Part shown: positions 24,887 through 32,528 of the stretch, one piece after another
Numbering within the stretch: position 1 is the first letter of the stretch
Layout: the number at the start of each line of letters is the position of its first letter
Assembly (NCBI GenBank): GCA_035494735.1
Contig: DATJGS010000016.1
Span: 1 to 48,395, forward strand
Direction: 5' to 3'
DNA: 48,395 nt
Source: DATJGS01 sp035494735
GTDB taxonomy: Bacteria; Eisenbacteria; RBG-16-71-46
Notes under the pieces: generated by a model
What the model was told of the DNA's origin: nothing
Database searches by the model: none
What the model saw: only the letters and a program-made list of their open reading frames with translations
Translations under genes and position numbers: made by a program

Positions 24887-25675
24887 TCACCGATCGAGCG
24901 AGGCGCGCGTCGCCGTCCACGAGAGCCCGACCACGACGACGTCGGCGCAGCCCTTCGCGTAGCGCGCGCGCTGGGCGGCCTGACAGCGCACGTTCCAGCC
25001 ACCGACCCGCGCCTTCGCGCCGGTGAGGAGCAGGACGGAGCGCGCACCGGAGCGTACGCGCAGCGCGACGTTCTCGAGCGACGCCAGGCACGGGTCGTGC
25101 GGCAGGGCCGGGCATCCGGACGGCTCGAATGCCAGCGTCAGCCCGTCCACGCCGCCCCGGGCGACGCCGGCGCCGGGCGCCTGGTCCCGCACCGCGGCGA
25201 AACGCAGTCCGTGCGCGTCGCTGACCACGAGCGCCGCGGCGCCCGGCGTGCCGGGGCGTTCCTCGAGAAGGAACGTCGCCGCGAGGCCGGGAGCCAGCGG
25301 CAGCCGCTGCCCGGGTGGTAGCGCGATGGCGAAGCGGTGCACGACGCCGTCCCGGTCGCGCACCGCGACGTGGCGGAACCCCAGGTCGTCGGCGCCCCCG
25401 GCTTCGACCACGACACCGCGGAATTCGGACGGGCCGGGATCGCCGGCATCGTCGGCGCCCTCCGAATGGACGGCCACGAGCGGACCCGGACGGGCGGCGC
25501 AGTCGCCGAGCGGGCGCGGCGTTGCGCGCGTCGCATCGGGCGTCGCCAGGGACACGAGCGTCGTCGCGAGCCAGGCCGCGGCGAAGATCGCGGCGGCGCA
25601 CGCCCGGAATCCCGGCGATCGCGTGGTCCCCACACGCTCGAAAATTTCTTCGCTCACGGTGACGGTTGCCTCCAT
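24887..25675 (-). CDS. Unrecognised membrane-anchored exported protein
   Basis: 262 residues. I do not recognise it. A hydrophobic segment (about residues 25-45, CAAAIFAAAWLATTLVSLA) can serve as signal anchor or uncleaved signal peptide. The rest is hydrophilic, Ala/Gly-rich and beta-like, ending in a Cys-containing part (CPALPHDPC and later single Cys) that could form disulphides outside the cytoplasm. Start candidates in frame are ATG 25690, ATG 25675 and GTG 25657; the GTG has GGAGG 11 nt upstream, the ATGs have no clear site. It converges on the GT-C-like gene with a 13-nt gap and is divergent from the metalloprotease-like gene. The protein is the only plausible product of this strand here, but its reality rests mostly on frame length and the helix. 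Confidence 0.5.
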   Translation of the reverse strand: MEATVTVSEEIFERVGTTRSPGFRACAAAIFAAAWLATTLVSLATPDATRATPRPLGDCAARPGPLVAVHSEGADDAGDPGPSEFRGVVVEAGGADDLGFRHVAVRDRDGVVHRFAIALPPGQRLPLAPGLAATFLLEERPGTPGAAALVVSDAHGLRFAAVRDQAPGAGVARGGVDGLTLAFEPSGCPALPHDPCLASLENVALRVRSGARSVLLLTGAKARVGGWNVRCQAAQRARYAKGCADVVVVGLSWTATRASLDR

Positions 25676-25717
25676 CCGGCATTGCTTCATATGGAGCCCC
25701 GGTGCATTCTGCCTCGC

Positions 25718-25737
25718 GGATGGCGATGCTGCCATCC
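25718..25737 (+). repeat. Hairpin in the region upstream of the metalloprotease gene
   Basis: GGATGGC and GCCATCC pair perfectly around a 6-nt loop, 212 nt before the start of the large secreted protein. No other element is recognised in 25676-25949, the divergent gap that should hold both promoters. Confidence 0.3.
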
Positions 25738-25949
25738 ACCACTGGAGAAGTCGATGGCCGCCCCCCTCGAATCCCCTTCGGCCGGATCCTGCCCCGCGCC
25801 CGCGCTTGCTCCGCGCGTGCCGTGTCGCGCGCCGTCTCCCCTTGAAGGGAGGTGGTGAGCGCCTACACCCGCCTCGTCGACGTCCCTTTGCCCCCCTTGC
25901 CCAGCGGATCGCGCGCATCGCGCCGGTCCGGAGTCTTCGGAGGAAGATC

Positions 25950-28900
25950 ATGTCATTGAGAGCGCTCCTCATCGGGGCCGCAGCGCTCGCGCTGCTTGCC
26001 ACGCATCCCGCTTCTGCCACGCCTCGACCGGGCGCGGTGCACCCCCGCCACTTCTGCGCGGGCAGCATCGGCGTTCCACTCGATCTCACCCTCGCCTCCG
26101 GCGCGTCCTCCATCGCCCCGGGAGTCACCGACGACGTGACGGGAACCGTCACCGCTCACGCGAACCTGTCGAGCGTGCGCGTGCAGCTCGTCACCGAAGG
26201 TGACGCGCAACTCCTCGGCGCCTCGACCCTCGATCTCGGACCCGCCGGCAAGGAAGGCACCCTCACGTTCCACGCCTCCGTGCGCTACGGCACGACCGGA
26301 CGCGGCGCCCTGCTCGCGCACGTCGTGGCCCAGGATCTCGGCCAGCAGACGCTCGAGCGCAACGAGGGCCTGTACGCGGTGCCGAGCCACGGCGCCGTCA
26401 TCACCGCCATGGGCGACTATCTGCTGGCCGCGAACAAGGCCGTGTCGATGGACCGCCTCAAGGGTGTCGTCGACGCCACCACGCTCCTCCAGGAGCAAAA
26501 GGCGTTGAACACGCTCGAGGTCTCGCACGTGATGCCCTCGGGCGCGATCGCTCCCGGCCCGTCGGTTCCCGCCGCGGCGTTCGCCGCGCTGCGTCCGGCG
26601 GTCACGGCCGAGGACGCGACGTCGCGCGTGCAACGCAGCGTCTCCTCGTCCGGCCAGCTCAGCGTCGACGCCGCCACGGCCACCGTCACCGTCCACGGGA
26701 CGGTGCTGTGGACCGACGAGAACGGCAACACGCATCCGGCGTACGGCATGACCGTCCAGGTGCGCGACGACGAATTGATCGGATCCGACCTCGTGACGGA
26801 CGGCCTCGTCGACCAGAACGGCAACTACTCGTTCACGGTCGACAACGACGACGGTCCGCTGCAGGGCGGACGGGACATCTTCGTGCGCATCCTGACCGCG
26901 AACGGCGCCGTCACGCTCGAGCCGATGGGCGGCGGCGGCCCATACCAGGCCGAGTCCAGCATTCACAACGACGTCGCCGACGGCGCGGACATTCAGGAGG
27001 ACTTCGTCGCGGCGAACACCGGCACCGGTCCGGCGGCGGGGCTGTGCAACGGCGCGACGTGGGTCGCGACGTACGCCGCGATCCTGAACGGCAGCTCGTT
27101 CCTGTCGCAGCTGCGCCTGGAATGGCCGGGTGCGACCGGTTCCGCGAATTACAACGGTTCGCGCATCAACCTGCGCCCCGGCGACCGCTGGGACTGGGAC
27201 GTCATGTTCCACGAGTACGGTCACTACGTGATGGACACGTTCGACTTCGAGGACAATCCGGGCGGCCCGCACAACATCGGCGACTGCATCTCCGACGTCC
27301 ACTCGTCGAAGGACGAGGGCACGCGCATGGCGTGGGGCGAGGGCTGGCCGACGTTCTTCGGCACGACCGGACAGCAGAAGCTGAACCTGGCCGCGCTCAA
27401 CGTGCCGCGCGTCGGCGACGTCAGTTACACCGACACCGGCGAGTCGAACTTCACGTACAGCCTCGAGACGAACTCCGCGCCGCCCTCGAGTGGCGACAGC
27501 AACGGGCTCGGCGAGGACAACGAGATCGCCGTGCAGCGCGTGATGTGGGACCTGCAGGACACGCCGGCCGACAGCCGCGACAAAGTGACGGTCTCGGACC
27601 AGACGCTGTTCGACAAGGTGAACGCCGCGGATCCGCATACGTTGTCGCAGGCCTGGGCCGCGCTGCGTTCCGGGCTCTCGAACGCGGACGACCTGGCGTA
27701 TGGCGCGATCACGACCGATCACCAGATCGGACCGGCGCTCACGCTGCCGGCCAACAACGCGACGGTCGGCGTGGCCAGCGCGAACTTCTCGTGGCAGAAG
27801 TACGTGGGCTGCAGCTCGACGTACGACGGCGACAACTTCGACCTGGTGTTCTACAACGCCGCGACGAAGGCGAAGCTGCTGACGATCCCGGGCCTCACCA
27901 CGACGAGCGCGTCGCTGACCGCGCCCCAGGTCGCGACGCTGATCGCCTCCAGCCACAACCTGCTGTGGGCCGTCGAGGGCCGCAACACGGCGAGCCCGGC
28001 GACCGGTCCGTACCTCGGTGAGAACCGCGCGGTGACGCTGAACCGTCCGCCGGTGGCGAACGCCGGACCCGACCAGCCGAACGTCGAGTGCGCGTCGCAC
28101 ACGACGACGACCGTGCAGCTGGACGGCTCGGCCTCGAGCGATCCGGACGGCGACCCGCTGACGTACACGTGGTCGGCGTTCGGCATCTCGTTCAGCGACA
28201 TCCACGCGCAGAAGCCGACCGGGCAGTTCCCGGAAGGCTCGACGACCGTCACGCTGACCGTGAGCGACGGCATCCAGAGCGCGACGGACGACGTGACCAT
28301 CAAGGTGGTCGACACGACGCCGCCCGTCCTCACGTGCCCGACCGCCATCACGGTCGAGTGCACGTCGCATTCGGGCACGCCGGCCACCGACCCGGCGATC
28401 GTCGCGTTCCTCGCGGGCTTCACCGCGACGGACGTGTGCGACGCCACGGTCACGGTGACGAACGACGCGCCGGCCGTCTTCCCGGACGGCACGACGCCGG
28501 TGAAGTTCACGGCCAAGGACGACGACCTGAACACGAGCACGTGCACGGCGAACGTGAACGTCGTCGACACGACGCCGCCGACGCTGACCGTCTCCCTGAA
28601 CCGCGACTTCCTGTGGCCGCCGAACCACAAGTTGAGCGACATCGTCGCGAACGTGACGGTGACCGACATCTGCGATCCGAATCCCACGTTCGTGCTCACG
28701 TCGATCACGTCGAACGAGCCGGAGAACGGGCTCGGCGACGGCGACACCGCGCCCGACGTCGTGGGCGCGTCGCTCGGCACGCCGGACACGGCGTTCCAGC
28801 TGCGTTCGGAGCGCTCGGGCACCGGCAGCGGCCGGCGCTACGCGGTGACGTACACGGCGTCCGACAAGGACGGCAACACGACCACGCAGACGTTGTACGT

Positions 28901-29786
28901 GATCGTGGCCCACGACCTGGCCGGCGGCGCGACGGCCTCGGCCGGATTCGGACCCGAGGGCTCCGACTTCCTGCCGGGCGCGGACCAGATCACGCTCGTG
29001 GTTCCGTCGATCGACGCGCCCGCCGTGGGCGGGAGCGAGGGCCTGACGCAGACCGACGGCGCCGGCACCGTCGTCGGCACGGGTGGTGACGTGACGCCGG
29101 GCGCGCTCACGTTCGACGCGTCGGCCATCGACGCGACGCGCGCGTGGCTCGGCAATTCACGCGGCGTGGTCGCGCCGCTGTCGTCGGAAATCGGCGACGT
29201 CAACGGCGACGGAATCGACGACCTGGTCCTCACGTACTCGGTCGCCGACGTCCGCGCGTTGCGCAGCGCATCCGTGCCGGACGACGGACCGATCGGTCTG
29301 CATTATCAGATCGGGCCGATGCGCACGTGGCTCGTGGACAACATCTTCACGCTGGGTTCTCCGGTCGCGCTCCCGTCGCCGATCGTGAGCACCTCGGCGC
29401 GGCGCGCAACGGATCAGGCCAAGGCCGGCACGACGCCGACCACGAGCCCGGCCGAAGCCCCCGCCGCGACGGCGGCGCCCGCACCGGCGGTCGCCGAGGC
29501 CCTGCCGGGACGCACGCAGCTCGCCAGCGTGTTCCCGAATCCGTTCTCGCGCTCCGCCACGGTCGCGTTCGACATCGCGCGCGACGAACGGCTGCGGCTC
29601 GAGGTGTACGACGTGCGCGGCGCCCGCGTGCGGGTGCTCGGGCAGGGCGCGTTCGCGCCCGGCCGCTATCACCTGAGCTGGGACGGCCGTGACGACGCCG
29701 GGCGTGCGCTGCCGAGCGGGCTGTATCTCATCCGCTTCGAAGCCGGGTCCGTGCGCACCGTGCGCAAGTTGGTGCTGGCCGAGTAG
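25950..29786 (+). CDS. Large secreted metalloprotease-like protein with PKD/HYR-type and FlgD-like domains
   Basis: 1278 residues, exported by a signal peptide (cleavage near ASA-TP, residue 23). HEYGHYVMDTF carries zinc ligands H421 and H425 with E422, and WGEGWPTFF has E464, a downstream acid placed as in M36-like metalloproteases (HEyTH...GEGW). Around 700-790 comes a PKD-like Ig domain (DGSASSDPDGDPLTYTW), then two HYR-type repeats starting DTTPPVLTCP and DTTPPTLTV, then a calcium-loop-like EIGDVNGDGIDD near 1080. The last 90 residues are a FlgD-like Ig tail (VFPNPFSRSATVAFDI, DVRGARV, WDGRDDAGRALPSGLY), like type IX-style sorting tails. The substrate is unknown; an extracellular protease is likely. 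Start ATG 25950 follows CGGAGGAAG; the open frame continues upstream to 25023, but that part has no protein-like features. Confidence 0.78.
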   Translation: MSLRALLIGAAALALLATHPASATPRPGAVHPRHFCAGSIGVPLDLTLASGASSIAPGVTDDVTGTVTAHANLSSVRVQLVTEGDAQLLGASTLDLGPAGKEGTLTFHASVRYGTTGRGALLAHVVAQDLGQQTLERNEGLYAVPSHGAVITAMGDYLLAANKAVSMDRLKGVVDATTLLQEQKALNTLEVSHVMPSGAIAPGPSVPAAAFAALRPAVTAEDATSRVQRSVSSSGQLSVDAATATVTVHGTVLWTDENGNTHPAYGMTVQVRDDELIGSDLVTDGLVDQNGNYSFTVDNDDGPLQGGRDIFVRILTANGAVTLEPMGGGGPYQAESSIHNDVADGADIQEDFVAANTGTGPAAGLCNGATWVATYAAILNGSSFLSQLRLEWPGATGSANYNGSRINLRPGDRWDWDVMFHEYGHYVMDTFDFEDNPGGPHNIGDCISDVHSSKDEGTRMAWGEGWPTFFGTTGQQKLNLAALNVPRVGDVSYTDTGESNFTYSLETNSAPPSSGDSNGLGEDNEIAVQRVMWDLQDTPADSRDKVTVSDQTLFDKVNAADPHTLSQAWAALRSGLSNADDLAYGAITTDHQIGPALTLPANNATVGVASANFSWQKYVGCSSTYDGDNFDLVFYNAATKAKLLTIPGLTTTSASLTAPQVATLIASSHNLLWAVEGRNTASPATGPYLGENRAVTLNRPPVANAGPDQPNVECASHTTTTVQLDGSASSDPDGDPLTYTWSAFGISFSDIHAQKPTGQFPEGSTTVTLTVSDGIQSATDDVTIKVVDTTPPVLTCPTAITVECTSHSGTPATDPAIVAFLAGFTATDVCDATVTVTNDAPAVFPDGTTPVKFTAKDDDLNTSTCTANVNVVDTTPPTLTVSLNRDFLWPPNHKLSDIVANVTVTDICDPNPTFVLTSITSNEPENGLGDGDTAPDVVGASLGTPDTAFQLRSERSGTGSGRRYAVTYTASDKDGNTTTQTLYVIVAHDLAGGATASAGFGPEGSDFLPGADQITLVVPSIDAPAVGGSEGLTQTDGAGTVVGTGGDVTPGALTFDASAIDATRAWLGNSRGVVAPLSSEIGDVNGDGIDDLVLTYSVADVRALRSASVPDDGPIGLHYQIGPMRTWLVDNIFTLGSPVALPSPIVSTSARRATDQAKAGTTPTTSPAEAPAATAAPAPAVAEALPGRTQLASVFPNPFSRSATVAFDIARDERLRLEVYDVRGARVRVLGQGAFAPGRYHLSWDGRDDAGRALPSGLYLIRFEAGSVRTVRKLVLAE

Positions 29787-29804
29787 GGAACTGTCGCATC
29801 AGCG

Positions 29805-29847
29805 CCGCGGCCGCCGGAGCGTTCCTCTCCGGCGGCCGCGGTGTTTC
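29805..29847. terminator. Strong bidirectional terminator
   Basis: CCGCGGCCGCCGGAG and CTCCGGCGGCCGCGG form a perfect 15-bp stem around a 7-nt loop, followed by TGTTTCGG. It lies between the large secreted protein (plus) and the formate-tetrahydrofolate ligase gene (minus) and probably ends both. Confidence 0.75.
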
Positions 29848-29864
29848 GGGCGATCCTGGCCTTT

Positions 29865-31490
29865 TCAGCCGTGGACGATTTCGCCGCCGGACGTCAGGTC
29901 GAAGTGCGTGGCGAGCGGTTCGCTCGGCAGCCCGGGCATGCGCAGGATCTCGCCGGTGATGGGCACCACGAAGCCGGCGCCGGCGGCGAGCTGGATCTCG
30001 CGCACCGTGACCAGGAAGTCCTTGGGCCGCCCGAGCAGCGCCGGATTGTCGCTGAGCGACTGCTGGGTCTTGGCGATGCACACCGGAAGGTTGCCGAAGC
30101 CGAGCTTCTCGAGCTGGGCGCGAGCGCGCTTCGCGCGCAGCGTGTAGTCCACGGCCTCGGCGCCGTACATCTCGTGGGCCACGGTGTGGATCTTCTTCTC
30201 GATCGAATCGTCCCATTCGTACAGGGGTTTGAAGTGCGGCGTGCTGCGCTGAGCGAGGGCCCACACCACGTCCGCCACCTCGCGGCAGCCTTCGCCCCCT
30301 GAGGCGAACGGATCCATCCCGACGGCCTCGAGCCCGAGCGCGCGGCAGCGCGCGCGCACGACGTCGGCCTCTTCCCGCGTGTCGCCCGGGAACTGGTTGA
30401 TCGCGACGACGCACGGCTGCTCGAACTTGCGGATGTTCTCGACGTGCTTCTCGAGATTCGCGAGTCCGCGCTCGACGCCCGCGACGTCCGGCTCGCCGAC
30501 CCTGGCGAGCGGCACGCCGCCGTGCATCTTGAGCGCGCGCAGCGTGGCCACGAGCAGCGTGGCGGACGGCGCGAAGTTCCCGTATCGGCAGTTGATGTCG
30601 AAGAATTTCTCGGCGCCGAGCTCGAACGCGAAGCCGGCCTCGGTCACGACGAGATCGGCGTAGGCCAGCGCCAGGCGCGTCGCGTTGATCGAGTTCGTGC
30701 CGTGCGCGATGTTCGCGAACGGTCCGCCGTGGATCAGGGCGGGCACGCCCTCGACGGTCTGCACCAGGTTCGGCTTGAGCGCGTCGCGCAGCAGCGCGGC
30801 CATGGCCCCGACCGCCTTCAGATCGCGCGCGTGCACGGGCGAGCCGTCCGCGCGATACGCGACGACGATGCGGCCGAGTCGCGTCTTCAGGTCGTCGATG
30901 TCGGTCGCCAGGCACAGGATGGCCATGACTTCGCTGGCCGCCGTGATGTCGAAGCCGGTCTCGCGCGGCACGCCTTCGCGCTGCCCGCCCAGCCCGATCA
31001 CGATGGCGCGCAGCGCGCGGTCGTTCATGTCGATGACCCGGCGCCACAGCACGCGCCGCGAATCGAGGGCCAGCGCGTTGCCGTGATGCAGGTGGTTGTC
31101 GACGAGCGCGGCGAGCAGGTTGTGCGCGCTGGAGACCGCGTGGACGTCGCCGGTGAAGTGCAGGTTGATGTCGTCGGCCGGGATCACCTGCGACTTTCCG
31201 CCCCCGGTGCCGCCGCCCTTCATGCCGAGATAGGGTCCCAGCGACGGCTCGCGCAGCGCGACCGCGGTGGCGACGCCGTTCCGGGCCAGGCCCTGGGCCA
31301 GGCCGATCGAGCACGTGGTCTTGCCTTCGCCGGCCGGCGTCGGCGTGATCGCGGAGACGAGCACGAGCCGGCCGCGCGGCGCGCGTCCGGCGAGCGCATC
31401 CAGCGAGACCTTGGCCTTCGACGCCCCGTAGGGCTCGAGGTGCTTCGCGTCGAGCCCGAGGGCGCGCGCCACGTCGAGAATGGGTTTCAC
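29865..31490 (-). CDS. fhs: Formate-tetrahydrofolate ligase
   Basis: 541 residues, near the usual 555. It condenses formate with tetrahydrofolate using ATP, feeding one-carbon units into purine and serine synthesis. Motifs seen: P-loop TPTPAGEGKTT (residues 49-59), GMKGGGTGGGKSQVIP, DINLHFTGD, RVLWRRVIDMNDRALR, GFDITAASEVMA, GGPFANIAHGTNS and AGFAFELGAEKFFDI. All blocks are intact, so it should be active. The start codon is GTG 31490; a -10-like TATAGT lies only 8 nt upstream on this strand and no Shine-Dalgarno site is visible, so the message may be leaderless. No other folate gene is nearby, so it is a single-gene unit. Confidence 0.95.
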   Translation of the reverse strand: MKPILDVARALGLDAKHLEPYGASKAKVSLDALAGRAPRGRLVLVSAITPTPAGEGKTTCSIGLAQGLARNGVATAVALREPSLGPYLGMKGGGTGGGKSQVIPADDINLHFTGDVHAVSSAHNLLAALVDNHLHHGNALALDSRRVLWRRVIDMNDRALRAIVIGLGGQREGVPRETGFDITAASEVMAILCLATDIDDLKTRLGRIVVAYRADGSPVHARDLKAVGAMAALLRDALKPNLVQTVEGVPALIHGGPFANIAHGTNSINATRLALAYADLVVTEAGFAFELGAEKFFDINCRYGNFAPSATLLVATLRALKMHGGVPLARVGEPDVAGVERGLANLEKHVENIRKFEQPCVVAINQFPGDTREEADVVRARCRALGLEAVGMDPFASGGEGCREVADVVWALAQRSTPHFKPLYEWDDSIEKKIHTVAHEMYGAEAVDYTLRAKRARAQLEKLGFGNLPVCIAKTQQSLSDNPALLGRPKDFLVTVREIQLAAGAGFVVPITGEILRMPGLPSEPLATHFDLTSGGEIVHG

Positions 31491-31498
31491 GGGGGCGC

Positions 31499-31504
31499 AC
31501 TATA
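31499..31504 (-). promoter_or_regulatory. -10 box TATAGT, 8 nt before the fhs GTG
   Basis: TATAGT on the minus strand, five of six consensus bases, directly precedes the fhs start with an 8-nt gap of mostly C. No convincing -35 was found. It would give a leaderless or almost leaderless fhs transcript. Confidence 0.45.
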
Positions 31505-31582
31505 GGCGATCGTCGAGTCGGCCGGCACGACGGCCCCGCCGGCCATTCGCATTCGTGCATTCCCCTCGCGAGAATCCCGGAG

Positions 31583-31588
31583 TAAAGT
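31583..31588 (+). promoter_or_regulatory. -10 box TAAAGT upstream of the CPBP gene
   Basis: TAAAGT lies 70 nt before the short reading frame at 31658 and 95 nt before the CPBP start, in the gap divergent from fhs. The -35 is not convincing (TTCCCC-like). Confidence 0.3.
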
Positions 31589-31657
31589 CGCGCGGCTCGC
31601 GCCGCCTGTCCGTGTGTCGTCACGCAACGACGAACCCACATTCGAGGAGCTCAGGCC

Positions 31658-31690
31658 ATGGCCGGATCGAACGCGTCGTGGATGGATTGA
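31658..31690 (+). CDS. Short leader reading frame (10 codons) before the CPBP gene
   Basis: ATG 31658 has GAGGAG at 31644-31649, the best ribosome site in this gap, but its frame (MAGSNASWMD) stops after ten codons, at 31688-31690. Its stop overlaps a TTG in the CPBP frame, and a GTG of that frame is at 31678, inside the short frame. It may couple translation of the CPBP gene, or the CPBP gene may carry a one- or two-base frameshift near here and truly begin at this ATG. Confidence 0.35.
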   Translation: MAGSNASWMD

Positions 31691-32481
31691 GCGGCGTTCA
31701 CGCCTCGCCCGCGCCCGGCCCGCTGCTCGGATACCTGGTCGCCGGCTTCGTCATGCTCGTCGTCGGGCTCGCCGTGCTGACGCTGCGCCGCGGCCGGCTG
31801 CCGGCTCTGGCCAGCCCCGCGGCGACGCGACGCGCCCTGCTCTACGCCATCGTGTTCGGCCTCTGCTCCGCGTCGTTCTCGCGCGTCATCGAGGGCGCGC
31901 TGCTCGGGCGCGATCACAGCCCCTGGCTGCTGGCGCTCGGCGACGTCATGTTCGTCACGCTCGCGCTGTTCGCCTGGGTCATGGTGCTCGCCGAGAATCT
32001 GAAGCTGCCGGAACTGGGCTTCCGCGGCGGCCGGCCAGGGCAGGTCGTCCTGGCGACGCTGCTCGGCCTGGGTGGCTCCGCCCTCTATGCCGTCGGCCCG
32101 GTGCGCGCCCTGGTCGCGGGACACGCGCCCATCACCAGCGACGGACTCGTGTTCTCCCTCCTGTTCGCGACCGCCGGCTCGGCCCTGCCCGAAGAGATGT
32201 TGTTTCGCGGCTTCCTCATGGGGTCGATGAACGGCCGGGTGCGGCGCTGGGCGCGCGTCGCGGTTCCGGCCCTGGTGTTCACCGCGGTGCGTTCCGGAAG
32301 GTTCGTTCCAGGCGCCTCGCTCGCTCCGGCGGAGTGGCTTTTCTACGTCTTTGGCGTGGTTTTACCGCTTGGTTTGTGGTGGGGGCTGATGCGAGACTTG
32401 GCCGGAGGTTCGCTATGGCCATGCCTGATCTCCCACGCCGCGCTGGATTTCTGTACCGCGCTGGCGAAAAGCTCGCCCTGA
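31678..32481 (+). CDS. CPBP-family membrane protein, active site incomplete
   Basis: 267 residues, about seven or eight hydrophobic helices. PEEMLFRGFLMGSM is the EExxxR motif of CPBP/Abi glutamic peptidases (E172, E173, R177), and SHAALDF keeps the His of the last motif. The middle motif, normally ending in FxxxH, here reads FTAVRSGRF, so that His is replaced by Arg. The family includes CAAX-prenyl proteases and bacteriocin-immunity proteins; with one catalytic His missing, activity is doubtful. The start is unclear: GTG 31678 or TTG 31687 would work, and the best ribosome site belongs to the ten-codon frame that overlaps it. It sits before the BNR/PPC genes with a 47-nt gap, so it may share their message and process exported proteins (inference). 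Confidence 0.7.
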   Translation: MDGLSGVHASPAPGPLLGYLVAGFVMLVVGLAVLTLRRGRLPALASPAATRRALLYAIVFGLCSASFSRVIEGALLGRDHSPWLLALGDVMFVTLALFAWVMVLAENLKLPELGFRGGRPGQVVLATLLGLGGSALYAVGPVRALVAGHAPITSDGLVFSLLFATAGSALPEEMLFRGFLMGSMNGRVRRWARVAVPALVFTAVRSGRFVPGASLAPAEWLFYVFGVVLPLGLWWGLMRDLAGGSLWPCLISHAALDFCTALAKSSP

Positions 32482-32528
32482 GCCGCGTTCACATCAGCGT
32501 CCGCAGCGCCCCCGAAAGGAAGACTCCG

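Noticed and set aside
25718..25760. Fluoride riboswitch or leader element shared with 15349-15403
   Set aside because: GGCGATG resembles part of the fluoride motif, but the rest does not fit. The similarity to the other leader is limited to a hairpin with a 6-nt loop and a few bases, at a different distance from the gene.
25023..25949. N-terminal extension of the metalloprotease-like frame
   Set aside because: A clear signal peptide and CGGAGGAAG site begin at 25950; the upstream part lies opposite another gene and is not protein-like.
25953..28913. 986-codon open frame antisense to the large secreted protein
   Set aside because: It is Arg/Val/His-rich shadow sequence from GC-rich codon bias; the plus strand has a signal peptide, HEYGH and known domains in the same place.
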